A stretch of 64,000 nt of DNA from Arthrobacter sp. StoSoilB22. Lineage in GTDB: Bacteria; Actinomycetota; Actinomycetes; Actinomycetales; Micrococcaceae. Positions 9,278 to 18,339 of this stretch are shown here, in pieces. The notes below the pieces were generated by a model that was given only the letters and a program-made list of their open reading frames with translations, was not told where the DNA came from and did no database searches. The first letter of the stretch is position 1, and each line of letters starts with the position of its first letter. Location of the stretch: positions 1,860,001 through 1,924,000 of the forward strand of contig NZ_AP024652.1 in the NCBI RefSeq assembly GCF_019977315.1, given 5' to 3'. The position numbers and the translations under genes are program-made.

Positions 9278-9769
9278 TTACGAGTCGCCGATAAATCCCG
9301 AGCCCGCATACAAGTGCAGGACCGGAAGGCCCAGCTGGTCCTGTGCCTTATTGGCCCAGTCAGTGTGGAACGTGTCCGCAATCGCATGGGGCCGGGTAAT
9401 GACCACAGCCTGGGCAGCATCCACCGCCCGGACTTTTGCCACCAAGCCGGCCACGGCACCGCCGTCGACGACCTCGCCGGTAACGCCTCCACCCAAGCCC
9501 GCCAGCGCCGCAAGCGATGCTGCCAGTGTCTCGGAGGCCTCCGCACGTTCAGCCTCAGGATCCGGGTGCTGCGCAGTGAGCTCCCGGAACGCCTTGGCAA
9601 TATCCAGCAGCGACAGATTTTCCAGGAAATCCACCAGAAGGTGCCGTTCAGTATTGGAGGGAACCAAGACAATAAGAGGCGCATCACCGCCGTCGAGCAG
9701 TTTGGCGATATTAACGCGGTCGTCGGGGCCGAGGGGCTCTTCAGTCAGGATGACGATGGGATCACTCAT
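9278..9769 (-). CDS. conserved hypothetical protein, 163 aa
   Basis: I do not recognise a named family. The protein begins MSDPIVILTEEPLGPDDRVN, is acidic and rich in Ala, and shows alternating hydrophobic and polar segments (APLIVLVPSNTERHLL, AQAVVITRPHAIADTF) that resemble an alpha/beta nucleotide-binding or flavodoxin-like fold; that is inference. An in-frame start exists further upstream at 9910, but the extra N-terminal sequence is Arg/Cys-rich and unlike protein, so the ATG at 9769 is preferred. It lies 14 nt upstream of msrB. The family resembles conserved Arthrobacter proteins of unknown function. Confidence 0.75.
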   Translation of the reverse strand: MSDPIVILTEEPLGPDDRVNIAKLLDGGDAPLIVLVPSNTERHLLVDFLENLSLLDIAKAFRELTAQHPDPEAERAEASETLAASLAALAGLGGGVTGEVVDGGAVAGLVAKVRAVDAAQAVVITRPHAIADTFHTDWANKAQDQLGLPVLHLYAGSGFIGDS

Positions 9770-9903
9770 GACTACAGCGTAGTCCCGGCGAACCGCAGAC
9801 CGCAGACTTTGCAACGCTGACTCGCGCGAATCAATCCCCTCACGGAACGCCGCGCTACCCACACCTGCACCACGCCGCGCCGGGGACCAGCAACAATGGA
9901 ACC

Positions 9904-11178
9904 ATGGCATCGACTACCCCGCCAGCGAGCGACGCTGCAGACAAGAAACTTTCTCTCCGCACCAAATGGGCCATCGCCGGCTTCCTGGCGGGCGGCACCC
10001 TCGCCAGCCTGGTGGGGGCGGGGTCCTCGGCGCTCGCGGTGTACTTCGCCCGCCGCGTCATCACCCCTGCCGCCCGGCACGAAGACCAGGAAGTCCTGGC
10101 CGTGATCCGTGGCGACAAGGGGCAAGGCGACAAAGGACAACAGGTTATCCTGGCCGCCACGCCGGACAGCACTATTGACGGCGTGTTCAGCCTGTTCTTC
10201 TCCGGTGGCAAAGGCCACGCCAGGATAGGCCGGATCGTGTCCTATTCGCCCGCCGAACAGACCGTGCTGCGCGAGGTTGAGGAAGTTTACAGCGGCAACA
10301 TCTCGGAGGCGCGCCGTGCATGGTGGAGCGGGGCTACGTATCCGGATCCTGCCGCGGTCGGTCTGGCGGCCGAGGATGTGGACATAGAGATCGACGGCGG
10401 GGCGGCACCTGCCTGGCTGATCCGCGCCGAAGCGTCGGCAGCGGCGCCGGTCTGCGCCATCATGGTCCATGGTCGCGGAGCAACGCGCCTTGAGGGCCTC
10501 CGTGCCGTCCGCACCGCGCGCGAACTCGGCATGGACAGCCTGCTGATCTCCTACCGCAACGACGGCCTGGCTCCTTCCGCGCCGGACGGGCGGTATGGCT
10601 TGGGCTCTACGGAATGGCGCGACGTTGAGGCCGCCATCGAGTACGCGCTGGACCGGGGTGCCCAGGAGATCGTTCTGTTCGGCTGGTCCATGGGTGGGGC
10701 CATCAGCCTGCAAACAGCGGACCTGTCCAAGCACCGTCACCTCATCCGTGCCCTGGTGCTGGACGCGCCGGTCATTAATTGGGTCAACGTGATGGCCCAT
10801 CACGCTGAGATGAACAAAATTCCCTACAACGTGGGCCGCTACGGGCAGATGATGCTAAGCCACCCCCTGGGGCGCAGGCTGACCGGGCTATCGGCACCTG
10901 TGGACTTGAAAGCCATGGACTGGGAAGCCCGCGCAGTTGAGCTGCGGACTCCCACCCTGCTGATCCATAGCGTGGACGACGACTACGTGCCCTTTGGCCC
11001 GTCCGCCATTCTCGCGGAAAAGAACCCCGAGATGGTCACGTTTGAACCCTTCGACGGCGCCCGGCACACCAAGGAGTGGAACGTCGATCCCGAACGGTGG
11101 GAGCGCCTGGTCCGGGCGTGGCTGCAGAGGCAACTGGCTCCCCGGAACAACCCGGGACAGCCCGGCGCCACTGGATAG
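9904..11178 (+). CDS. alpha/beta hydrolase family protein with N-terminal membrane anchor
   Basis: A 424-residue hydrolase. Residues about 20-45 (AGFLAGGTLASLVGAGSSALAV) form a hydrophobic helix after a Lys/Arg-containing start, either a signal anchor or an uncleaved signal. The C-terminal half is an alpha/beta hydrolase: oxyanion segment MVHGRGATR, nucleophile elbow GWSMGG (Ser), and late Asp and His in HSVDDDYVPFG and DGARHTKEW. The substrate is unknown; it may be an esterase or peptidase. A 15-bp duplication near residue 75 gives a GDKGQGDKGQ insertion. It is divergent from the gene at 9278-9769, the intergenic region being about 134 nt. Confidence 0.85.
   Translation: MASTTPPASDAADKKLSLRTKWAIAGFLAGGTLASLVGAGSSALAVYFARRVITPAARHEDQEVLAVIRGDKGQGDKGQQVILAATPDSTIDGVFSLFFSGGKGHARIGRIVSYSPAEQTVLREVEEVYSGNISEARRAWWSGATYPDPAAVGLAAEDVDIEIDGGAAPAWLIRAEASAAAPVCAIMVHGRGATRLEGLRAVRTARELGMDSLLISYRNDGLAPSAPDGRYGLGSTEWRDVEAAIEYALDRGAQEIVLFGWSMGGAISLQTADLSKHRHLIRALVLDAPVINWVNVMAHHAEMNKIPYNVGRYGQMMLSHPLGRRLTGLSAPVDLKAMDWEARAVELRTPTLLIHSVDDDYVPFGPSAILAEKNPEMVTFEPFDGARHTKEWNVDPERWERLVRAWLQRQLAPRNNPGQPGATG
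10111..10140. repeat. 15-bp in-frame tandem duplication
   Basis: GGCGACAAGGGGCAA (10111-10125) is followed at once by GGCGACAAAGGACAA (10126-10140), encoding GDKGQ twice within the alpha/beta hydrolase gene. Confidence 0.75.
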
Positions 11179-11212
11179 TCCGGCTCAGGGGCGGGCTTTT
11201 GGCGGTGTGGGG

Positions 11213-11719
11213 TCAGCCTCGATGTTTCTCGCTGGTGCCAATGGGAGCGGTGATGGCCTCGGTGAGCCGGATCAGGTCCGCCGGGCCCAGCTCAATATCC
11301 AGTCCGCGGCGGCCTCCTGAGACGAGGACGGTGGTGAAAGCCAAGGCGGACTCGTCAACCACCGTGGGAGAGCTCTGCCGCTGCCCCAGTGGCGAGATGC
11401 CTCCCAGAACATATCCCGTGCGTCGTTCCGCCGTGCGAGGGTCCGCCATGACGGCCTTCTTGGAACCGAGAGCTGCAGCTACCGCCTTCAAGTCCAGATT
11501 CCCGGATACCGGAACGATGGCCACTGCCAAGCGGCCCTCAACCTCGACCATGAGAGTCTTGAAAACCCGGTCCGGATCGATGCCCAGAACTTCAGCGGCC
11601 TCCAGACCGTAACTGGCTGTCCCGGGATCGTGGGCGTAGGGGTGCAGCACATACGGAACGCCGGCCGCTGCAAGTGCTGCAGTTGCCGGCGTTCCCTGTG
11701 AAGCCGTTTTCTTGGCCAT
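11213..11719 (-). CDS. ybaK: Cys-tRNA(Pro) deacylase, YbaK/EbsC family
   Basis: Trans-acting editing enzyme that hydrolyses mischarged Cys-tRNA(Pro), and sometimes other tRNAs. The 168 residues cover the whole YbaK domain: HDPGTASYGLEAAEVLG near the N-terminus, KTLMVEVEGRLAVAIVPV with the catalytic Lys region, and TGYVLGGISPLGQ followed by GRRGLDIELGP. It starts with MAKKTASQG, downstream of its own short leader. It converges on the alpha/beta hydrolase gene and is followed upstream by sufE on the same strand, 32 nt away. Confidence 0.93.
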   Translation of the reverse strand: MAKKTASQGTPATAALAAAGVPYVLHPYAHDPGTASYGLEAAEVLGIDPDRVFKTLMVEVEGRLAVAIVPVSGNLDLKAVAAALGSKKAVMADPRTAERRTGYVLGGISPLGQRQSSPTVVDESALAFTTVLVSGGRRGLDIELGPADLIRLTEAITAPIGTSEKHRG

Positions 11720-11751
11720 CGCGTGGTTGTGTCCCTCAGATTTCCAGCCGG

Positions 11752-12213
11752 TCAGCTTTCCAACCGGCTGGCGGCTGCTACTTTCCGCTTGATGCGCCCC
11801 AGCATGGCGGTCATTCCCCGCATACGCAGGGGAGTGATGGCCCGGGTCAGGCCCAGCAACTCAGGCATATCGTCGGGAACGGCAAGAATTTCCTCAGCCG
11901 TCAATCCATCCAAGCCCTCGTGCAGAACCCCTGCGAAGCCCCTGGTTGTGGGTGCTTCCTGAGGAGCTTTGAAGAAGAGCCGGTAGGCGCGGGCGCCGCC
12001 GTCGGGGTTTTTCTCGGACTCGATAGTGAGAAACAACGGTGACTGGCACTCCACAACCTGTTCCAGTAGCTCAGGGTGGTCCTTCAAGCGCTCCGGAAGG
12101 TCCGGCAAGCCCCTCGAAAATTCGAGAAGGAGTTGCAGGCGGTCAGGCTCCGTCAGCGCCTGGAAGTCATCGACGATTTCCGCCAGGGCGGTGGGCAATG
12201 TGTTGGTACTCAT
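11752..12213 (-). CDS. sufE: SufE family cysteine desulfuration protein
   Basis: Sulfur acceptor that takes persulfide from a cysteine desulfurase for Fe-S cluster assembly. The 153 residues include the acceptor Cys in QVVECQSPLFL and the SufE pattern FAGVLHEGLDGLTAEEILAVP. The ATG at 12213 follows a GGAAGTG ribosome site; an upstream start at 12243 would add ten residues (MPLVVRKLEV) not typical of the family. It sits 89 nt downstream of the rhodanese-type sulfurtransferase gene on the same strand, a common actinobacterial pair for sulfur trafficking. Confidence 0.92.
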   Translation of the reverse strand: MSTNTLPTALAEIVDDFQALTEPDRLQLLLEFSRGLPDLPERLKDHPELLEQVVECQSPLFLTIESEKNPDGGARAYRLFFKAPQEAPTTRGFAGVLHEGLDGLTAEEILAVPDDMPELLGLTRAITPLRMRGMTAMLGRIKRKVAAASRLES

Positions 12214-12302
12214 CACTTCCAGCTTACGCACAACAAGGGGCAATGCATCGTGTGTGCCGGAACACTACGGATGCCTTCACCGAGGATCAATTGCAGAGGT
12301 GG

Positions 12303-13229
12303 CTAGTTGCGGACCAAGGAGGAAGGTACCGAGCCACGCTCAGCACCCTTGACGATGGGAACCCGCACAGCATTGCCCCACTCAGTCCAGGAGCCGTCGT
12401 AGTTACGGACGGAGTCGAATCCCAGCAAGTATTTCAGCGCGAACCACGTGTGGCTGGAACGTTCGCCGATCCGGCAGTAAGCCACCACGTCATCCCCGGC
12501 CTCCAGGCCAGCCTCGCCAAGGTACAGGGCCTCCAGTTCTTCGCGGCTCCGGTAGGTTCCGTCTTCAGCCGCGGCGCGTGCCCAAGGGATGGATGCGGCC
12601 GTGGGAATGTGGCCGCCGCGCAGGGCGCCCTCCTCCGGGTATGCCGGCATGTGCGTGCGCTGTCCCGTGTATTCCTCAGGGGAGCGGACATCAATGAGGG
12701 GGTTGCCCAGGTGTGCCAGGACATCTTCCTTGAATGCCCGGATGGGAGCATCGTTGCGCTCCACCTCCGGGTATTCACCAGCGGCGGGCTGGGGAACGTC
12801 GGTGGTCACTTCGCGGCCTTCGGCGATCCACTTGTCCCGGCCGCCATCAAGAAGGCGGACGTCCTCGTGGCCGAACAACGTAAAGACCCAGAGTGCGTAG
12901 GCAGCCCACCAGTTGGACTTGTCGCCGTAGATGACCACGGTGCTGTCGCGGGAGATGCCCTTGGAAGCAGCGAGGGCGGCAAAAGCGGCGCCATCAACGT
13001 AGTCGCGGGTGACCTCGTCATTCAGGTCCGTGTGCCAATCGATTTTGACGGCGCCCGGGATGTGGCCTGTTTCGTAGAGGAGAACGTCTTCGTCGGACTC
13101 GACAACAACAAGCTTGCCGTCGGAAATGGCGCCGTCGGCGATGGCTGCCGCGAGCCACTCAGTGGACACGAGGCGTTCAGGGTTTGCGTATGCTGCAAAC
13201 TTATCGTTCTGTTCAACTGGGTAGGACAT
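12303..13229 (-). CDS. sseA: sulfurtransferase (thiosulfate/3-mercaptopyruvate type), two rhodanese domains
   Basis: Transfers sulfane sulfur from thiosulfate or 3-mercaptopyruvate to acceptors. The 308 residues form two rhodanese domains: an inactive N-terminal one ([32 protein letters not shown]) and a catalytic C-terminal one with the active-site loop [15 protein letters not shown]. CRxGER is typical of thiosulfate sulfurtransferases of the CysA/SseA type in actinobacteria. The ATG at 13229 has a ribosome site within AAAGGCCATCACC. It precedes sufE on the same strand, suggesting a role in sulfur supply. Donor preference cannot be decided from sequence. Confidence 0.93.
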   Translation of the reverse strand: MSYPVEQNDKFAAYANPERLVSTEWLAAAIADGAISDGKLVVVESDEDVLLYETGHIPGAVKIDWHTDLNDEVTRDYVDGAAFAALAASKGISRDSTVVIYGDKSNWWAAYALWVFTLFGHEDVRLLDGGRDKWIAEGREVTTDVPQPAAGEYPEVERNDAPIRAFKEDVLAHLGNPLIDVRSPEEYTGQRTHMPAYPEEGALRGGHIPTAASIPWARAAAEDGTYRSREELEALYLGEAGLEAGDDVVAYCRIGERSSHTWFALKYLLGFDSVRNYDGSWTEWGNAVRVPIVKGAERGSVPSSLVRN

Positions 13230-13438
13230 GGTGATGGCCTTTCACTGACAACGGTCGGAGCCAGGCCGTGGGAGGTGGTGCAGGTGCCGGCCGGGCGTGC
13301 TCCAACACTAACCACGGGCAGCCAGGAATGCTTCCCAGCGGTCACACGGTGAAACATGGGCTTGGTCACGTGACGGTTTGGCCAGTGTCCGATGCCGGTA
13401 TTCTTGCTGGGGACCCAACACCGAAGGAACGGACCACC

Positions 13439-14479
13439 GTGGTAAAGATCGAACAACTGGCTGCCCGCACACCGGCAGTCTCTGTGGAAGAACTCCTCAA
13501 GGGTTTCTACCCGTCTCCTCGATTTGGAGAGGTATCGTTCGACAGCTACCGGCCGGATCCGTCCCAACCGAGCCAGGCTAACGCGGTGAAGCTGCTTTCC
13601 GGATTCGCCGACGCCGTGGGATCCGAGGACGGTGGCGGGCTTTTCAAGAAGTTGTTCGCCAAGAAGGCCCCGGCAGCGAGGGCAGGAATCTACCTTGACG
13701 GCGGCTTTGGCGTGGGAAAGACACACCTTCTGGCTTCTCTCTGGCACAGGTCGCCGGGGCCCAAGGCGTTCGGTACGTTCGTGGAATACACCAACCTTGT
13801 GGGTGCGCTGTCCTTCCGCAAGACAGTGGAAGCCCTCAGCAGCTACAAGCTGGTGTGCATCGACGAATTCGAACTTGATGATCCGGGCGACACCGTGCTC
13901 ATGTCCAGGCTGATGCGTGAACTGGCCGACGCCGGCGTGAAGCTGGCAGCGACGTCCAACACCCTCCCCGGATCACTGGGGGAGGGACGCTTCGCTGCCG
14001 TGGACTTCCAGCGCGAAATACAGGTTCTTGCGGATCAGTTTGACGTAGTCAGAATCGACGGCGAAGACTTCCGTCACCGAGGCTTGCCCGCGGCCCCCGC
14101 GCCGCTCAAGACCGAAGAGCTCAAGCACCGGATGCGTGCCGAGTTCGACGGAAAGACCGTGGCCGTTGATGATTTCCGTACGCTCGTCAACCACCTGGCC
14201 GCAGTCCACCCCAGCCGCTACCGCCAGCTCATTTCCGGCGTGGAGGCCGTGGTGTGGAGCGACGTCGAAACAATCACCGAACAGGCTGTTGCGCTCCGCT
14301 TCGTGGTACTGGCGGACAGGCTCTACGACAAAGATGTGCCGATCCTGGCCAGTGGGGTACCGTTCGACCAACTCTTCACCGAAGAGATGATGACCGGTGG
14401 TTACATGAAGAAGTATTTCCGTGCCGTGTCCAGGCTGACGGCTTTGGCACGCGAAGCCCAAAACCACGAGCCTGCCTGA
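13439..14479 (+). CDS. zapE: cell division ATPase ZapE (AFG1-like)
   Basis: P-loop ATPase of the AFG1/ZapE family; in E. coli it modulates the FtsZ ring. The 346 residues from the GTG at 13439 include Walker A in DGGFGVGKTHLL, Walker B in VCIDEFELDDPGD, and sensor-type TSNTLPGSLG. The conserved RFDSLFTEEMM-like end reads VPFDQLFTEEMMTGGYMKKYFR. The longest open frame begins at 13268, but the first 57 residues look non-coding; GTG 13439 has GAAGGAA upstream and gives normal family length. The gene is divergent from sseA, with about 210 nt between the starts. Confidence 0.9.
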   Translation: MVKIEQLAARTPAVSVEELLKGFYPSPRFGEVSFDSYRPDPSQPSQANAVKLLSGFADAVGSEDGGGLFKKLFAKKAPAARAGIYLDGGFGVGKTHLLASLWHRSPGPKAFGTFVEYTNLVGALSFRKTVEALSSYKLVCIDEFELDDPGDTVLMSRLMRELADAGVKLAATSNTLPGSLGEGRFAAVDFQREIQVLADQFDVVRIDGEDFRHRGLPAAPAPLKTEELKHRMRAEFDGKTVAVDDFRTLVNHLAAVHPSRYRQLISGVEAVVWSDVETITEQAVALRFVVLADRLYDKDVPILASGVPFDQLFTEEMMTGGYMKKYFRAVSRLTALAREAQNHEPA

Positions 14480-14498
14480 TTCAGGCCTGCTGCGCGAT

Positions 14499-15716
14499 TC
14501 AACCCTTCTGAACAGGTTCGCGGCTCTTCAGCAGCCAGCGAACCGCTATGCCGCCTGCCAAGGCCCAGAAAGCAGCGCCGATCCCGGCAACGCTCAACCC
14601 TGAGGCTGCCAGCAGGAAAGTGATGCAGGCCGGGATGCGTTCCTCGGCTACCGCCAGTGCTGATGAGATGGACGAAGCCAGCGTTCCCAAAAGAGCGAGC
14701 CCTGCAACGGTTTCCAGGAGTCCGGGCGGGGCGGCAGCCACCAGGGTGACCAGGGCGGCGGAGGCAGCGGCCAGCACCAGATAAGCGATGCCTGAGACGA
14801 ACGCGGCGATCCAGCGCCTGCCATGGTCCTTTCCGGCCTCTTCACCAGCAGCCAGGGCTGCGCTGAGGGCGGCCAGGTTGATCGCATGGCCACCGAAGGG
14901 TGCTCCGGCGATCGTTCCAGCTCCCGTCACGAGCATGGACGGCCGCCACGGCGTGGTGTACCCAAAGGATTTGAGGACCGCGACGCCGGGAATGTTCTGC
15001 GACGCCATGGTCACGATGAAGAGCGGGAGCGCCAGTCCTACCGCGGCTCCGACGGTAAATGCAGGCGTGGTCCACTCCAATCTTGGTAGAAGACTGCCTC
15101 CGGATACCTGAACACCGGTGGTTGAGATGTGGATGCCGATGACAGCCAGGGCCACCAGCAGCGATGCCGGAACCGACCACCGTGGTGCGAATTTCATCAG
15201 GATCACCCAGCACAACACCACCGGCGCGATGAACAGGGGCGCTGATCCCAAAGATTTGAAGGGTGCAAGGCACAAGGGCAGCAGCACGCCGGCGAGCATC
15301 GCCTGCGCCAAAGCCGTAGGGATCTTTGCCATGATCCTCCCCAAGACGGGCAACAGTCCCGTGAGGAGAATCAGTACCCCCACCATCAGGAACGCACCCA
15401 CAGCAGCCGGCCACCCGCCGTCGACCATTCCGGCAGAGGCGAGCAGCGCGGCACCTGGTGTGGACCACGCGAGTGTTACCGGCATCCGGGACCGCCACGA
15501 CAACCACAAGATACCCAGTCCAAAGGTGAGGGTCAGCGCCAGCAGGCCGCTGGATGCTTGCGCTTGATTGGCGCCTACGGCCTTCAAACCCGCAATGACC
15601 ACTGCGAACGAGGACGTGAAACCGACTAAAGCGGTGACAACACCTGCGGTGACAGGCGGGCCCAGCGTCTCCTTAGGGGCGCGGCTTTGGACGGCACGGG
15701 TTGAAGCTGAAGGCAT
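14499..15716 (-). CDS. benE: benzoate/H+ symporter, BenE family
   Basis: Integral membrane transporter with about 12 hydrophobic segments. BenE features include PPVTAGVVTALVGFTSSFAVV near the N-terminus, the helix pair ending LAWSTPGAALLASAG, and FGGHAINLAALSAALAAGE. No aromatic degradation genes are next to it, so the substrate could be another carboxylate. The ATG at 15716 (MPSASTRAV) is preferred to an upstream start at 15839 because the additional 41 residues are Arg/Gly-rich and lie outside the family fold. It converges on zapE with a 19-nt gap. Confidence 0.88.
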   Translation of the reverse strand: MPSASTRAVQSRAPKETLGPPVTAGVVTALVGFTSSFAVVIAGLKAVGANQAQASSGLLALTLTFGLGILWLSWRSRMPVTLAWSTPGAALLASAGMVDGGWPAAVGAFLMVGVLILLTGLLPVLGRIMAKIPTALAQAMLAGVLLPLCLAPFKSLGSAPLFIAPVVLCWVILMKFAPRWSVPASLLVALAVIGIHISTTGVQVSGGSLLPRLEWTTPAFTVGAAVGLALPLFIVTMASQNIPGVAVLKSFGYTTPWRPSMLVTGAGTIAGAPFGGHAINLAALSAALAAGEEAGKDHGRRWIAAFVSGIAYLVLAAASAALVTLVAAAPPGLLETVAGLALLGTLASSISSALAVAEERIPACITFLLAASGLSVAGIGAAFWALAGGIAVRWLLKSREPVQKG

Positions 15717-15797
15717 AAGGTCCAAAGTACCTGACCTGGTGGAAGTCTCCCGACCGGTTTCGTGGCTGCCGCCTGGGAAACGCCCAACGCTAGGGGC

Positions 15798-15840
15798 ATC
15801 GCTTAGACGCCAAGGGCGCCGCTTAAACGCCAAGGGCACC
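15798..15840. repeat. imperfect 20-bp tandem repeat in intergenic region
   Basis: Two adjacent copies of a GCTTARACGCCAAGGGC-type unit (about 15801-15820 and 15821-15840) lie between benE and the antitoxin gene. A related shorter piece precedes them. Confidence 0.55.
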
Positions 15841-15874
15841 GGTGGCGCCTCTCGGCGGGACCGGTGCCCCCTTG
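15831..15874 (-). terminator. stem-loop after MT0933-type antitoxin gene
   Basis: Arms GGGCACCGGT (15834-15843) and ACCGGTGCCC (15860-15869) are perfect complements, extended by AAG/CTT with a bulge. It sits about 30 nt past the stop of the small gene on the minus strand, with only a weak T run. Confidence 0.5.
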
Positions 15875-15901
15875 ACGTATCTGGTACGGCGGCTCAGGCA
15901 G

Positions 15902-16129
15902 CTACGGCTGCTTCGGCTCATCCGTGACGGGAGCCTGTCCAGGCTGACCGTCGTTCTTGGCCACGAAGTCGGAAGCGGCATTCTGGACTTTGTCGACGTG
16001 ACCGGCGTACTTACCGCCCGTCTTCTGATCCACAAAATCCCCGGCCTTTTCGATGCCATTCTTGATGGCTTCTTCGTTGCCTTGAATGAGACCCTGAGCC
16101 TTGCCCTTCAGGTCGTCAATTAAACCCAC
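15902..16129 (-). CDS. MT0933-like (Rv0909-type) antitoxin protein
   Basis: A 75-residue, Lys/Asp-rich helical protein with the family pattern LIDDLKGKAQGLIQGNEEAI followed by KAGDFVDQKTGGKY and VDKVQNAASDFV. The GTG at 16129 is chosen because a strong site (GGGAGGTGCCC) lies right in front; the longer frame to 16204 adds an Arg/Gly-rich stretch unlikely to be protein. Members are annotated as antitoxins from the Rv0909-Rv0910 pair of M. tuberculosis. No obvious toxin partner (START-like Rv0910 type) is adjacent here, so whether it acts as an antitoxin is open. Confidence 0.8.
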   Translation of the reverse strand: MGLIDDLKGKAQGLIQGNEEAIKNGIEKAGDFVDQKTGGKYAGHVDKVQNAASDFVAKNDGQPGQAPVTDEPKQP

Positions 16130-16230
16130 GGGCACCTCCCTTCCATCGCGGAGCCAGTTCGCTCCTCCGCGTCCGACCCTAACACCAGTTCTGCGGGGTG
16201 CCAAGGGTTCTGCGGAGGCCTGTGGACGAA

Positions 16231-17685
16231 CTACGCCAACGGCTTACTTTCAACCTTGTGGCGCGGGCTGTTCGGGTTCATGAGGGAGTGCCTGCGGCCA
16301 TAGGCGAAGTAGATGATCAAGCCGATGACCAGCCATGCGCCGAACCGGACCCAGGTTTCCCAGTGGAGCTGGAACATGAGGAACGCCGATGCCAGGACGC
16401 CGAAGGCGGGGACTGCCGGCATGAACGGCAGGCGGAAGGTGCGCGGGGCGTTGGGCTTGGTGTAGCGGAACACGATCACGGAAATGCAGACCACCACGAA
16501 GGCAGCCAGAATGCCGATGTTGGTGAGATCGGCAACTTCCTTGATGGGGAAGACTCCGGCGAGGAATGCCGAGGCAACACCGGCGATCCATGTGACGCGC
16601 TGCGGGGTTCCGTGCTTGTCAGTCTTGGCGAACCAGCCCGGGAGCAGGCCGTCACGGCTCATGGAGAACCATACACGGGTGACACCCAGCAGGAAGGTCA
16701 GCATCACGGTGAGGATGGACAGGACCGCGAATACCGAAATGATAGTGGCGATCACAGGCAATCCGACGCCGGTGAATGCAGATGCGAAGCCGGCCGTGGG
16801 ATCAATGTCCTTGTAGTTCTGCATGCCGGTAAGTACGAGGGTTGCGGCAACGTACAGAAGCATTGCGACGATCAGCGACAGGATGATGGCCTTGGGCATG
16901 TGCTTTTTGCCGTCCTTGGCCTCTTCCGCAGCTGTGCTCATGGCGTCATAGCCGAAGACGGCGAAGAAGACGGTGGCGGCACCGGCCAGGACGGGCCCAA
17001 AGCCGCTGGGCATGAATGGGTTGTAGTTCTCGGTGTTGATGTAGAAAATACCCAGCCCGATAATGAACAGAATCAGGATGACCTTGATGGCAACTGCTAC
17101 CAGTTCAAACCGGCCAAACGCCTTGGTGCCACGGCTCAGGATCCAGGTGACCAGGAGGCAGACAAGGATGGCCGGAAGGTTGATGATTCCGCCCTTGCCC
17201 TCGTCGGCCGTGGACGTCATCCAGGTGGGCATATGGATTCCGATGCCTGAAAGGAAAGCATCGAAGTAGCCGGAAATGCCGATAGCCACCACAGCCACAA
17301 TGGCGATGTACTCCAGCAGGAGGTCCCAGCCGATGAACCAGCCGATGATCTCTCCCAGAGCTACATAGCCGTAGGTGTAGGCCGAGCCGGCGCGGGGGAT
17401 CATGCCGGCAAACTCGGCGTAGGACAGTGCTGCTGCGCCGGAAGCGAGGCCGGCGATGAGGAACGAGAAGAGCACGGCAGGGCCAACGCCGGGGTTGCTC
17501 TCGCTGCCATGGGCTACCAGCCCGGCCAGCGAGAAGATGCCGACGCCGATAATTCCGCCGACGCCAATGGCTGTCAGCTGCCAGAGGCCAAGACTTTTGA
17601 AAAGCCCGCTGTGTTTGTTTTCTTCCTCGATGTCGTCGATCGGCTTGCGCCTCAGGACGGACTGTGAAGCCGTCTGTTGGTTCAT
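16231..17685 (-). CDS. APC superfamily amino acid permease (cationic amino acid transporter-like)
   Basis: A 484-residue membrane protein with about 12-14 hydrophobic helices. Helix 1 carries the APC substrate motif GVGGIIGVGIF, and AGSAYTYGYVALGEIIGWF follows, as in the CAT/YfnA branch. A conserved intracellular loop contains FGYDAMSTAAEEAKD. Expected to import amino acids with protons; the substrate cannot be fixed. The start ATG at 17685 has GGAGT upstream. It stands alone, with its 3' end facing the antitoxin gene and a terminator-bearing tRNA cluster upstream. Confidence 0.92.
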   Translation of the reverse strand: MNQQTASQSVLRRKPIDDIEEENKHSGLFKSLGLWQLTAIGVGGIIGVGIFSLAGLVAHGSESNPGVGPAVLFSFLIAGLASGAAALSYAEFAGMIPRAGSAYTYGYVALGEIIGWFIGWDLLLEYIAIVAVVAIGISGYFDAFLSGIGIHMPTWMTSTADEGKGGIINLPAILVCLLVTWILSRGTKAFGRFELVAVAIKVILILFIIGLGIFYINTENYNPFMPSGFGPVLAGAATVFFAVFGYDAMSTAAEEAKDGKKHMPKAIILSLIVAMLLYVAATLVLTGMQNYKDIDPTAGFASAFTGVGLPVIATIISVFAVLSILTVMLTFLLGVTRVWFSMSRDGLLPGWFAKTDKHGTPQRVTWIAGVASAFLAGVFPIKEVADLTNIGILAAFVVVCISVIVFRYTKPNAPRTFRLPFMPAVPAFGVLASAFLMFQLHWETWVRFGAWLVIGLIIYFAYGRRHSLMNPNSPRHKVESKPLA

Positions 17686-17827
17686 GGGGGTACTCCTGCC
17701 GGTGGGCGTGGAACGGTGATGAGCTCGCAGTACATTATGCGAGCCGAATCACATTAGATAAAGCGACTTCTTCTGAGGGGTATCGGTTACTTCCATTAAT
17801 GAATTGGATATCCGCAAAATCCGGGCA

Positions 17828-17860
17828 TAAAAAAAGCAGCTCCTGGGAGCTGCTTTCTTT
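17828..17860 (-). terminator. rho-independent terminator of tRNA cluster
   Basis: Stem AAAGCAGCTC (17833-17842) and GAGCTGCTTT (17847-17856) with a 4-nt loop; read on minus it is followed by seven or more T. It lies just after the last tRNA-Gly of the cluster. Confidence 0.9.
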
Positions 17861-17867
17861 ATTCTGG

Positions 17868-17940
<73 letters not shown>

Positions 17941-18000
17941 ACATGCTGCCTGCCGGGTATAAGCCTGGCTGTCAACAACAAACAAGTTGCCTTGTTTTGG

Positions 18001-18072
18001 TGGGCGATACTGGGATCGAACCAGTGACCTCTTCCGTGTCAGGGAAGCGCGCTACCGCTGCGCCAATCGCCC
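18001..18072 (-). tRNA. tRNA-Val(GAC), copy 1
   Basis: Acceptor GGGCGAT/ATCGCCC, anticodon arm CTTCC-CTGACAC-GGAAG giving GAC, and T arm with GGTTCGATCCC. The CCA is encoded at 17998-18000. Confidence 0.97.
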
Positions 18073-18095
18073 GTTACCGGGTCCTTCAATAGGAG

Positions 18096-18168
<73 letters not shown>

Positions 18169-18228
18169 ACATGCTGCTTGCCGGGTTGATGCCCGGCCTT
18201 CAACAACAAACAAGTTTCCTTGTTCTGG

Positions 18229-18300
18229 TGGGCGATACTGGGATCGAACCAGTGACCTCTTCCGTGTCAGGGAAGCGCGCTACCGCTGCGCCAATCGCCC
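18229..18300 (-). tRNA. tRNA-Val(GAC), copy 2
   Basis: Identical to the first tRNA-Val(GAC), with CCA encoded at 18226-18228. Confidence 0.97.
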
Positions 18301-18339
18301 ATGCATCCAGCCAGCTGCTGGAAGACATGGTTTTCACCG

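Noticed and set aside
9770..9910. Longer N-terminus for the 163-aa protein at 9278-9769
   Set aside because: The added 47 residues are Cys/Arg-rich and out of character, and they would overlap the start of the divergent hydrolase gene.
13268..13438. Longer N-terminus for zapE
   Set aside because: Residues are Gly/His/Thr-rich and unlike the family; GTG 13439 has a ribosome site and gives the normal length.
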